Positions 9,668 through 17,031 of a DNA stretch of 64,000 nt are shown here, in pieces. This DNA comes from Hoeflea sp. BAL378 (GTDB lineage: Bacteria > Pseudomonadota > Alphaproteobacteria > Rhizobiales > Rhizobiaceae): the NCBI RefSeq assembly GCF_000759435.1, contig NZ_JRJG01000001.1, positions 1 through 64,000 on the forward strand. The letters run 5' to 3'. Each line of letters starts with the position of its first letter. Position 1 is the first letter of the stretch. A model generated the notes under the pieces. That model was not told the DNA's origin, ran no database searches, and worked only from the letters and a program-made list of their open reading frames with translations. Made by a program: the position numbers and the translations under genes.

Positions 9668-10162
9668 GTGTTGAAACGGCAGACCATCGATTCCCGGGAC
9701 TATCGCGACGCGATGGCGCGCTACGCCGGACACGTGCAGATCGCCACCACCATGCATGGCGGCGTGCGGCGGGGCGTGACGGTGACCGCCGCCTGCTCGG
9801 TGTCGGACAATCCCGGCACGCTGCTGGTCTGCCTCAATCACTCCAATCCGCTCAACGAGATCTTCTCCCGCTCCGGCGTCTTCGCGCTCAACACGCTGAT
9901 GCGCGAGCACGAAGCGCTCGCGATTGCTTTTTCCGGGGCCAAGCATCTCGATGCCGACCAGCGTTTCGGGATGGCCGAATGGGACACGATCACCACGGGC
10001 GCGCCGGCGCTGGTCGGCGCCAGGGCGGTGTTCGACTGCCGGCTGATCGAGGCCAAGCCGGTGGCCACGCACACGATCATGATCGGCGAAGTCGTCGGCA
10101 TCCGCATCGGAGAGCCGGGGCCGGCGCTTTTGTATATGGACCGCGGGTATCATTCGATCTAG
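9668..10162 (+). CDS. Flavin reductase-like FMN-binding protein
   Basis: 164 residues from a GTG at 9668, preceded by TGAGG with 7 bases spacing. The split-barrel flavin reductase pattern is clear: YAGHVQIATTMHGGVRRGVTVTAACSVSDNPGTLLVCLNHSNP, then GVFALNTLMREHEALAIAFSG, DTITTGAPALVGARAVFDC and HTIMIGEVVGIRIGEPGPALLYMDRGYH. Members use NAD(P)H to reduce FMN or FAD for partner monooxygenases. It ends 34 bp before the MoxR gene on the same strand and may begin that transcript. No partner monooxygenase is adjacent. Confidence 0.88.
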   Translation: MLKRQTIDSRDYRDAMARYAGHVQIATTMHGGVRRGVTVTAACSVSDNPGTLLVCLNHSNPLNEIFSRSGVFALNTLMREHEALAIAFSGAKHLDADQRFGMAEWDTITTGAPALVGARAVFDCRLIEAKPVATHTIMIGEVVGIRIGEPGPALLYMDRGYHSI

Positions 10163-10196
10163 CCTCGGTCCGGATCTGCCTGCTGTGGGAGCCATG

Positions 10197-11120
10197 ATGT
10201 CGATCACCAATCCGCTGCCCAACTCCATCGACGAAACGCTCGCCATGCTGTCGAGCCAGGGCTATGTCGCCGGCCGGGCGCTGGCGACCGTGCTGTTCCT
10301 GGCGCTCAGGATGAAGCGTCCGCTGTTTCTCGAAGGCGAGGCGGGCGTCGGCAAGACCGAGATCGCCAAGGTGCTGGCCAAGGCGCTGGACCGGCCGCTG
10401 ATCCGGCTGCAGTGCTACGAGGGCCTCGATGTCTCCTCGGCGGTCTACGAGTGGAACTATCCGGCGCAGATGCTGGAGATCCGGCTCGCCGAAGCCACCG
10501 GCGAGGACGACCGCTCCACCATCGAGCGCAACATCTTCTCGGAGAAGCACCTGATCCGCCGCCCGGTGCTGCAGGCGCTGGAAGGCTCGGGCGGCCGCGC
10601 GCCGGTGTTCCTGATCGACGAGCTCGACCGCACCGACGAGGCCTTCGAGGCGTTTCTTTTGGAGATCCTGTCGGATTACCAGGTGACGATCCCCGAACTC
10701 GGAACCATCGTCGCGCAGGAGCCGCCGATCGTCATCATCACCACCAACCGCACCCGCGAGATCCATGACGCGCTCAAGCGCCGGTGCCTCTACCACTGGG
10801 TCGACTATCCGAGCGCCGCGGTGGAGCTGGAGATCATCCGGCTCAAGGCGCCGGGCTGCCATGAGGACCTGTCGCGGCAGGTGGTGGCCTTCGTGCAGAA
10901 GCTGAGGCGGATGGACCTGTTCAAGAGCCCGGGCGTGGCCGAGACCATCGACTGGGCCACCGCGCTCACCGAACTCGACCGCCTGGCGCTCGATCCGGAG
11001 ACCGTGTCCGACACGCTCGGCACGCTGCTCAAGTACCAGGACGACATCGCCCGGATCGAGGGCGGCGCCGGCCGGGAGCTGCTGGCCGAGGTGAAGGCCG
11101 AGCTGGCGCAGTCGCTCTGA
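10197..11120 (+). CDS. coxD: MoxR-family AAA+ ATPase, CoxD-like
   Basis: 307 residues from the ATG at 10197, chosen because GGGAG at 10187-10191 gives a 5-base spacing; an ATG three bases earlier and a GTG at 10185 are alternatives. Walker A GEAGVGKTE is at residues 47-55, Walker B VFLIDELD at 137-144, sensor 1 around TTNRT 182-186 and an Arg-finger region DALKRRC. CoxD of Oligotropha assembles the copper/sulfur-modified molybdenum site of CO dehydrogenase together with CoxE. The next gene, a VWA protein, overlaps by one base (TGATG), the classic MoxR-VWA pair. Confidence 0.9.
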   Translation: MSITNPLPNSIDETLAMLSSQGYVAGRALATVLFLALRMKRPLFLEGEAGVGKTEIAKVLAKALDRPLIRLQCYEGLDVSSAVYEWNYPAQMLEIRLAEATGEDDRSTIERNIFSEKHLIRRPVLQALEGSGGRAPVFLIDELDRTDEAFEAFLLEILSDYQVTIPELGTIVAQEPPIVIITTNRTREIHDALKRRCLYHWVDYPSAAVELEIIRLKAPGCHEDLSRQVVAFVQKLRRMDLFKSPGVAETIDWATALTELDRLALDPETVSDTLGTLLKYQDDIARIEGGAGRELLAEVKAELAQSL

Positions 11121-12370
11121 TGGCCGAGGCCGCAAACGCCGCCGAAAACGCCGCCGGGAACGCCATCGTCTTCAGGGAGGGCGACGGGCGCATCGTCGAC
11201 AACATCGTCTATTTCGCCCGGGTGCTGCGCAAGGCGGGGCTGAAGGTCGGGCCGGCGGCGGTGCGCGACGCGGTGGAGGCGGTGCAGGTCGCGGGCATCG
11301 GCAGCCGCGAGGAGTTCTACTGGGTGCTGCACGCGGTCTTCGTCAAGCGGCGCGAGGACCACCAGGTGTTCGACCAGGCCTTCCGGCTGTTCTGGCGGAC
11401 GCGCGATCTCATCGAGAAGATGATCGCCATGTTCTCGCCGGTGGCAATGGAGAACAAGCGGCGCGAGAAGCTCAAAGCCGGCGAGACCCGCGTTAGCCAG
11501 GCCCTGTTCGAGGGCCACGAGAAGAGCCGGCCGCCGGAAGACAAGCCGATCATCGACATCGACGCGCGGGAGACCGCCTCGGGCAACGAGGTGCTGCGCC
11601 AGCAGGATTTCGCCCAGATGACGGCGGCCGAACTCAATGAGGCCAAGCGGGCAATCGCGGCGCTGGCGCTGCCCTTCGACAAGGTCGAGACGCGGCGCTT
11701 CCGGCCGTCCTCCACGCCGAAGCGGATCGATCCGCGCGCGACCATGCGCGCCGCCATGCGCACCGGCGGCGACCTGATCCTGCCGCGGTTCCGCAAGCGG
11801 CGCGAGGTGCATCCGCCGCTGGTGATCATCGCCGACATTTCCGGCTCGATGAGTCAGTACACGCGGATCTTCCTGCATTTCATGCATGTGCTGAGCGAGC
11901 GGCGGCGCGGCGTGCACACCTTCCTGTTCGGCACCAGGCTCACCAACATCACGCGGCAGATGCGTAATAAGGATCCCGACGAGGCCGTGGACCAGTGCGC
12001 GGGTGCGGTCAGGGACTGGTCGGGCGGCACCCGCATCGGCGCGGCGCTGAAACTGTTCAACCGGCAATGGTCGCGCCGGGTGCTGGGGCAGGGGGCGGTG
12101 GTGATCCTGATCACCGACGGGCTGGAGCGCGATTCGATCGACGAGCTCGACGCCGAGATCGACCGGCTGCACCGCTCCTGCCGCCGGCTGATCTGGCTCA
12201 ATCCGCTGCTCCGCTTCGACGGGTTCGAGGCCCGGGCGCGGGGGGTGCGGGCGATGCTCGCCCATGTCGACGAGTTCCGCGCGGTGCACAATATCGCGGC
12301 GATGGCCGATCTGGTGGCGGCGCTCGGGGAAAAGGACGCGGCCAGGGCCGATCCGCGCCGCTATCTTTGA
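11120..12370 (+). CDS. coxE: VWA-domain protein, CoxE-like
   Basis: 416 residues. The N-terminal half is helical (ARVLRKAGLKVGPAAVRDAVEAV, then FYWVLHAVFVKRREDHQVFDQAFRLFW). The C-terminal half is a von Willebrand A domain whose metal-ion site DISGSMS has Asp239, Ser241 and Ser243; the basic segment RKRREVHPP precedes it. CoxE-like proteins partner a MoxR ATPase to mature molybdenum hydroxylases. The start ATG at 11120 overlaps the coxD stop. XdhC-type genes follow within 80 bp. Confidence 0.9.
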   Translation: MAEAANAAENAAGNAIVFREGDGRIVDNIVYFARVLRKAGLKVGPAAVRDAVEAVQVAGIGSREEFYWVLHAVFVKRREDHQVFDQAFRLFWRTRDLIEKMIAMFSPVAMENKRREKLKAGETRVSQALFEGHEKSRPPEDKPIIDIDARETASGNEVLRQQDFAQMTAAELNEAKRAIAALALPFDKVETRRFRPSSTPKRIDPRATMRAAMRTGGDLILPRFRKRREVHPPLVIIADISGSMSQYTRIFLHFMHVLSERRRGVHTFLFGTRLTNITRQMRNKDPDEAVDQCAGAVRDWSGGTRIGAALKLFNRQWSRRVLGQGAVVILITDGLERDSIDELDAEIDRLHRSCRRLIWLNPLLRFDGFEARARGVRAMLAHVDEFRAVHNIAAMADLVAALGEKDAARADPRRYL

Positions 12371-12445
12371 CAGACGGCCCGGTTCCGACTTGAATTCGTC
12401 ATGGGGCGATGGCCATACTCGGGGCATGAGGCGATGGAGGCAGCC

Positions 12446-12817
12446 ATGACAGAGCGGAATTCCAACCCGGCCGAAGACCAGGCGCCCGGCGGAGCGGCCG
12501 ACGGCCAGTTCGATCCGCTGATGGTGGCGGAACGCTGGATGCTCGACGGGCGCAAGGTGGCGGTGGCGACCGTGATCGAGACCTGGGGCTCGGCGCCAAG
12601 GCCGGTCGGCAGCCATCTGGTGATCGATGCCGACGGCAATTTCGAGGGCTCGGTGTCGGGCGGCTGCGTCGAGGGGGCGGTGATCGCCGAAGCCGCCGAG
12701 GTGATCACGGGCGGCGCGGCGAAGATGCTCGAATTCGGCGTGGCCGACGAGACCGCCTGGCGGGTCGGCCTGTCCTGCGGCGGCAAGATCCAGGTCTATC
12801 TGGAGCGGATCGGCTGA
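12446..12817 (+). CDS. XdhC N-terminal (CoxI/XdhC) domain protein
   Basis: 123 residues from the ATG at 12446, which has GGAGG at 12436-12440; an upstream in-frame ATG at 12401 lacks one. The product contains only the XdhC N-terminal domain: WMLDGRKVAVATVIETWGSAPRPVGSHLVI followed by GSVSGGCVEGAVIAEA. XdhC proteins bind molybdenum cofactor, deliver it to xanthine-dehydrogenase-type enzymes and help sulfurate it. Here the C-terminal Rossmann half is a separate, overlapping gene, so this is one half of a split XdhC. Confidence 0.88.
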   Translation: MTERNSNPAEDQAPGGAADGQFDPLMVAERWMLDGRKVAVATVIETWGSAPRPVGSHLVIDADGNFEGSVSGGCVEGAVIAEAAEVITGGAAKMLEFGVADETAWRVGLSCGGKIQVYLERIG

Positions 12818-13512
12818 TGGATCTGAACCTTCTCAAGGCCCTCAATGCGGCGCGGCGCGACCGGCAGGCGGCGATCCTCGTCACCGCGCTCGAGGGCGGC
12901 AAGAGCTGGCTGGTGATGAAGGGCGACGCGGTCGAGGGCGAGCTGGGCGAGGCCATCGGCAAAGCATTCTCGACCGGCAGGTCCGGCGTCGTCGAGGCGG
13001 GCGGCGAACGGCTGTTCCTCAACGTGCATCTGCCTTCGCCGCGCATGGTGATCATCGGCGCGGTGCACATCTCGCAGGCGCTCGCGCCGATGGCGGCGAT
13101 GACCGGTTTCGACGTCAGGGTAATCGACCCGCGCACGGCATTCGCCACCGAGGACCGGTTCTCGGGTGTCGATCTCGTCGCCGACTGGCCCGAGGATGCG
13201 CTCAGGGACCGGCCCATCGACGCCTTCACGGCACTGGTGGCGGTGACCCATGACCCCAAGATCGACGACTGGCCGCTGATCTCGGCGCTCAAGGCGCGCG
13301 CCTTCTATGTCGGCGCGCTGGGCTCGCGCAAGACCCATGCGCGCCGCGTCGAGCGGCTGATGCAGGCGGGGCTGAGCACAGACGAGATCAACCGCATCGC
13401 CGCGCCGATCGGGCTCGACATCGGCGCACAGAGTCCTCAGGAGATCGCCGTGGCGGTTCTCGCCCAGGCGATCGCGGCCCTACGCCAGCGGCCCGACCCG
13501 GCGGGCGGGTGA
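12817..13512 (+). CDS. XdhC C-terminal Rossmann domain protein
   Basis: 231 residues. The Rossmann-type segment MVIIGAVHISQALAPMAAMTGFDVRVIDPRTAF starts near residue 76, followed by VAVTHDPKIDDWPLISAL and YVGALGSRKTHARR, both typical of XdhC C-terminal domains. The nucleotide loop reads GAVHIS where many homologues have GAGHVA. The start overlaps the stop of the preceding gene by one base (TGATG), so the two halves should be made together and probably form one complex that handles molybdenum cofactor. Confidence 0.88.
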   Translation: MDLNLLKALNAARRDRQAAILVTALEGGKSWLVMKGDAVEGELGEAIGKAFSTGRSGVVEAGGERLFLNVHLPSPRMVIIGAVHISQALAPMAAMTGFDVRVIDPRTAFATEDRFSGVDLVADWPEDALRDRPIDAFTALVAVTHDPKIDDWPLISALKARAFYVGALGSRKTHARRVERLMQAGLSTDEINRIAAPIGLDIGAQSPQEIAVAVLAQAIAALRQRPDPAGG

Positions 13513-13515
13513 GCG

Positions 13516-15153
13516 ATGCGGTTCGGCCCGGTTCCGCTTGCGCAGGCTGAAGGCGCGCTGCTCGCGCATTCCCTGTCGGTTGGCACGCTCAGGCTCAAGA
13601 AGGGCCATGCGCTCAACGCGACCGACCTGATGCTGCTCGCCCAGAGCGGGATTTCCGAGGTGATCGCCGCGCGGCTCGAGGGCGACGATGTCGGCGAGGA
13701 CGCCGCGGCAGAGGCGCTTGCCCAGGCTTTCGGCGGCGCCCATATCCGCGCCGCCAACGCCTCGACCGGGCGGGTCAACCTGCACGCCACCCGCGCCGGC
13801 CTGTTCCGCGCCGAGCGGCTGCTGGTCGACCATTTCAACGCGATCGATCCGGCCATCACCTTCGCCTGCCTGCCCGACCAGACGCCGGTGCAGCCGGGCG
13901 AGATGGTCGCGACCATCAAGATCATTCCGCTGGCGGTGACCGGCGCCTCGCTCAAGCTGGCGCGCTCGGCGATCGAGACGCGCAGCATGGCCCGGGTGCT
14001 GCCCTACAAGCCGGTGCGCGCCGGCCTGATCGCCACGGTACTGCCCCAGCTCAAACCCTCGGTGATGGACAAGACGCGGGCGCTGCTGGAAAGCCGGCTG
14101 GCGCCGAGCGGCTCGAAGCTGGGCGAAGAAAGCCGCGTCGCCCACGAGACCGGTGCGGTCGGCGCCGAGATCGTCCGGATGGCGTCGAAATACGACCTGA
14201 TCGTCATTTTCGGCGCTTCCGCCGTCACCGATCCCGATGACGTGGTACCGGCTGCGATCCGCGCGGCGGGCGGATCTGTCGAGCGGGTCGGCATGCCGGT
14301 CGATCCCGGCAATCTGCTGGTGCTCGGGTCGGTGGGCGAGGCGACCGTGATCGGCGCGCCCGGCTGCGCCCGCAGCCCCAAGGTCAACGGCTTCGACTGG
14401 GTGCTGGGCCGCATCCTCACCGGGCAGCACCCTTCGTCGCTCGATATTTCGCGGATGGGGGTGGGCGGCCTGCTCACCGAAATCGCCTCCCGCCCGCAGC
14501 CGCGGCAATCGGGTCGCGCCAGGGAGGACGCCCGCTCCGGCATCGCCGTCGGCGTGGTGCTGCTCGCCGCGGGCCAGGCGAGCCGCATGGGCGAGGCGGC
14601 CGGCCACAAGCTGCTGGCCGAGTTCGAGGGCGAGGCGCTGGTGCGCCGGATGGCCCGCACCGCGCTTGCCTCCAAGGCCGCCGGCACGATCGTGGTGACG
14701 GGCCATCGCGGCGAGGACATCGCCGCGAGCCTTTCCGGCCTCGAGGTCGAGCTGGTCCCCAATCCGGACTTCGCCACGGGCATGGCCTCGTCGCTCAGGC
14801 GCGGCCTCGAGGCGCTGGACGAGACGGTGGCGGGCGCGCTGGTCCTCTTGGGCGACATGCCGGCGGTGCAGGCCGGGCATCTCGATGCGCTGATCGACGG
14901 TTTCGCCCGGAGCAACGGAAGGGCCATCGTCCGGGCCTGCGACGGCGCCCGGCGCGGCAATCCGGTGATCCTGCCGCGCGCCGCCTTCACTGAGGCGATG
15001 CAGTTGTCGGGCGATGTCGGCGCGCGGGCGCTGATCGAGAACGGCGCCTGGCCGGTGATCGATGTGGAGATCGGACCGGCGGCGCGGCTCGACGTGGACA
15101 CGCCCGAGGCGGTCCGGCTCGCCGGCGGCGTCACCGAGCTGAATGCGGGCTAG
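13516..15153 (+). CDS. Fusion: molybdopterin-binding domain plus MocA-like nucleotidyltransferase
   Basis: 545 residues in two parts. Residues 1 to about 335 resemble a MoeA/MogA-type molybdopterin-binding domain (TGAVGAEIVRMASKYDLIVIFGASAVTDPDD at 212-242, GMPVDPGNLLVLG). Residues about 343-540 form a nucleotidyltransferase with LLAAGQASRMG at 349-359, GDMP at 446-449 and GNPV at 481-484, as in MocA, which makes molybdopterin cytosine dinucleotide, the cofactor form used by xanthine-oxidase-family enzymes. The start lies 3 bp after the XdhC C-terminal gene. CTP rather than GTP specificity is inferred from context. Its stop overlaps that of the convergent DUF2256 gene. Confidence 0.88.
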   Translation: MRFGPVPLAQAEGALLAHSLSVGTLRLKKGHALNATDLMLLAQSGISEVIAARLEGDDVGEDAAAEALAQAFGGAHIRAANASTGRVNLHATRAGLFRAERLLVDHFNAIDPAITFACLPDQTPVQPGEMVATIKIIPLAVTGASLKLARSAIETRSMARVLPYKPVRAGLIATVLPQLKPSVMDKTRALLESRLAPSGSKLGEESRVAHETGAVGAEIVRMASKYDLIVIFGASAVTDPDDVVPAAIRAAGGSVERVGMPVDPGNLLVLGSVGEATVIGAPGCARSPKVNGFDWVLGRILTGQHPSSLDISRMGVGGLLTEIASRPQPRQSGRAREDARSGIAVGVVLLAAGQASRMGEAAGHKLLAEFEGEALVRRMARTALASKAAGTIVVTGHRGEDIAASLSGLEVELVPNPDFATGMASSLRRGLEALDETVAGALVLLGDMPAVQAGHLDALIDGFARSNGRAIVRACDGARRGNPVILPRAAFTEAMQLSGDVGARALIENGAWPVIDVEIGPAARLDVDTPEAVRLAGGVTELNAG

Positions 15154-15311
15154 GAGGGCGCCGGCTTGCGCCGCGCCTCGCCGCGGCAGCGCTCGGAGCA
15201 GTACTTGACCTCGGTCCAAACGCGCGCCCATTTGCGCCGCCAGGCGAAGGGGCGGCCGCACTGGGCGCAGGGCTTTTGCGGAAGATCGGATTTGGCGACA
15301 TGTTTCGGCAT
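15150..15311 (-). CDS. DUF2256 zinc-ribbon-like small protein
   Basis: A 53-residue gene. It opens MPKHVAKSDLPQKPC; the sequence CAQCGRPFAWRRKWARVW followed by VKYCSERCR gives two CxxC/CxxxC knuckles (Cys15, Cys18 and Cys38, Cys42) and the RRKW core diagnostic of DUF2256. A zinc-binding role is likely; the biological function is unknown. The start codon is at 15309-15311. The stop shares the CTAG at 15150-15153 with the converging cytidylyltransferase gene. Confidence 0.8.
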   Translation of the reverse strand: MPKHVAKSDLPQKPCAQCGRPFAWRRKWARVWTEVKYCSERCRGEARRKPAPS

Positions 15312-15415
15312 GGCGGGGATATGGCGCGCACCGCCCAGGCGGCAAGCGCGAGGGCGGCCGGGTCGCGGTGTTTCTCGACCATCCGCGCGGGGACACGGGA
15401 AGAAAGGTGCGTTCC

Positions 15416-15739
15416 ATGGACAATGAGCGGATCCGCGAGATGTTCGACAGCCTCGGCGAGGTGACCATCAAGCGCATGTTCGGCGGCAAGGGCGTCTATC
15501 ACCAAGGCAGGATCCTGGCCCTGGAAGTGGGCGGCGAGATCCTGCTCAAGGCGGATGCGGACAGCGCTCCGGCGTTCCGCGAGGCGGGCGCCTCGCAATG
15601 GGTCTACGAGGGCAAGGCGCGGGCGGGGCCGGTGGCGATGCCCTACTGGTCCATTCCCGATGCGGCGCTCGATGATCCCGACGAGCTTTCGACTTGGGTC
15701 CGGCTCGCCTGGGAGGCGGCGCTGCGCGCGAAAAAATAG
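15416..15739 (+). CDS. TfoX N-terminal domain family protein
   Basis: 107 residues starting MDNERIREMFDSLGEVTIKRMFGGKGVYHQG. The KRMFGGKGVY core, followed by LLKADADSAPAFREAGA and MPYWSIPDAALDDPDELSTWVRLAWEAA, matches the stand-alone TfoX N-terminal domain common in alphaproteobacteria. Unlike the competence regulator TfoX/Sxy it lacks the C-terminal helical domain, so a role in competence is not implied. The ATG at 15416 follows AAGAAAGG. The frame is open 16 codons upstream but without signals. Confidence 0.85.
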   Translation: MDNERIREMFDSLGEVTIKRMFGGKGVYHQGRILALEVGGEILLKADADSAPAFREAGASQWVYEGKARAGPVAMPYWSIPDAALDDPDELSTWVRLAWEAALRAKK

Positions 15740-15762
15740 CGTCGGTCGTCGCGCGACACCAA

Positions 15763-15793
15763 AAGCCTCCGGCCGGGTGGGGGCCGGAGGCTT
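15763..15793. terminator. Bidirectional terminator between TfoX-like and oxidoreductase genes
   Basis: AAGCCTCCGGCC (15763-15774) pairs perfectly with GGCCGGAGGCTT (15782-15793) across a 7-base loop. It lies between two convergent stop codons. On the minus strand the stem runs into TTTT, so it mainly serves the oxidoreductase gene; on the plus strand the T run is short. Confidence 0.75.
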
Positions 15794-15827
15794 GAACGGT
15801 TGGTCGAGTTCAGCCCTTCAAAGCCGG

Positions 15828-16838
15828 TTAGAACCCTTCGACGACAACCTTGCCCTTGGCCGTGCCGGTTTCGATCAAGGCATGGGCCTTGCGCATGTTT
15901 TCGGCGTTGATCGGGCTCAGCACCGTAGCGAGCGTCGTGCGAATCCGGCCGGCGTCGATTTCATCGGCGACATAGCTTAGCAGCTTGTGCTGCTCGATCA
16001 TGTCAGGCGTCTGGTGCATGGCGCGGGCAAACATGAATTCCCAGTGCAGGCTGGCGGATTTCGTTTTCATGCCCGCCATCGGCATCGGCACGTCGGTGTT
16101 GTCGATCGAGACGATGCCGCCCTGCGGACGGATCAGCTCGACCGCGGCGTCCCAGTGACGCATGTCGTTGAAGATGGCGATGTGGTCCACATGCTGGAAG
16201 CCGAGGGCACGGACCTGCGCAATCATGTCCTGGCGGTGATTGACGACATGGTCGGCGCCAAGTTCCCTGACCCAGCTTTCGGTTTCCGGGCGTGAGGCGG
16301 TGGCGATGACGACCAGACCGGCGGCCTTGGCCAACTGGATGCCGATCGAGCCAACGCCGCCGCCGCCGCCGATGATCAGCATCGACTGCCCCTTGCAGGC
16401 GCCGTCGCGGTCGATTCCGAGACGGTCGAAGAAGGCTTCGTAGGCGGTGATGGTGGTCAGCGGCAGGGCTGCGGCTTCGGCGAAGTTCAGGCTTTTGGGC
16501 TTGCGGCCGACGATGCGTTCGTCGACGAGATGAAATTCCTGGTTGGTGCCGGAGCGGGTGATGTCACCAGCGTAATAGACTTCGTCGCCGATGTTGAACA
16601 ACGTGACCTCGGGGCCGACGGCTTCGACGATGCCGGAGGCGTCGTAGCCGATGACGCGGGGTGTTTCTTCCACCGCGTCCTTCGGGGCGCGGACCTTGGT
16701 GTCGACCGGGTTGACCGAGATGGCCTTGACGGCGACGAGTATGTCACGGCCGGAGGCAACCGGTTTGGGCAGGTCGACATCGAGGAAGGATTTTGGGTCC
16801 GCGATGGGAAGGTAGTGGGTAAGGGCGACAGCTTTCAT
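15828..16838 (-). CDS. Zinc-type alcohol dehydrogenase-like quinone oxidoreductase (MDR family)
   Basis: 336 residues from the ATG at 16838; the frame is open 43 codons further, but MKAVALTHYLPIADP is the natural family start. The N-terminal GroES-like domain has VKAISVNPVDTKVR and VIGYDASGIVEAVGPEVTLFNIGDEVYYAG; the Rossmann domain carries the nucleotide loop GGGGGVGSIGIQLAK at 157-171. The Cys ligands of true zinc alcohol dehydrogenases are absent, so an NADPH-dependent quinone or enone reductase is expected. It stands alone between two terminators. Confidence 0.88.
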   Translation of the reverse strand: MKAVALTHYLPIADPKSFLDVDLPKPVASGRDILVAVKAISVNPVDTKVRAPKDAVEETPRVIGYDASGIVEAVGPEVTLFNIGDEVYYAGDITRSGTNQEFHLVDERIVGRKPKSLNFAEAAALPLTTITAYEAFFDRLGIDRDGACKGQSMLIIGGGGGVGSIGIQLAKAAGLVVIATASRPETESWVRELGADHVVNHRQDMIAQVRALGFQHVDHIAIFNDMRHWDAAVELIRPQGGIVSIDNTDVPMPMAGMKTKSASLHWEFMFARAMHQTPDMIEQHKLLSYVADEIDAGRIRTTLATVLSPINAENMRKAHALIETGTAKGKVVVEGF

Positions 16839-16972
16839 TGTGATTGTCCTGTTTGTGTCGGAGTCCGGAGAGAATCCTCCAGATGATGTCCGCGCGGCTT
16901 TTGCGCGGCGATTAGACCCGCTTACGCTGAAACATGCGTGTCGTGCGGGCGGGGCGGTGGGCGACAATCATG

Positions 16973-17004
16973 AAAAAGGCCACCGGCTGGGTTGCCGGCG
17001 GCCT
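16973..17004 (-). terminator. Rho-independent terminator of the DEAD-box helicase gene
   Basis: On the minus strand AGGCCGCCGGC (17004 to 16994) pairs with GCCGGTGGCCT (16987 to 16977) with one mismatch in eleven pairs, followed by TTTT (16976-16973). It lies 28 bp after the helicase stop. Confidence 0.75.
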
Positions 17005-17031
17005 CATCATGCAAGTCTTGATGCGTCGGCC

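Noticed and set aside
15416-15739. The TfoX-domain gene as a competence regulator
   Set aside because: Only the N-terminal domain is present, and no competence genes are in the window.
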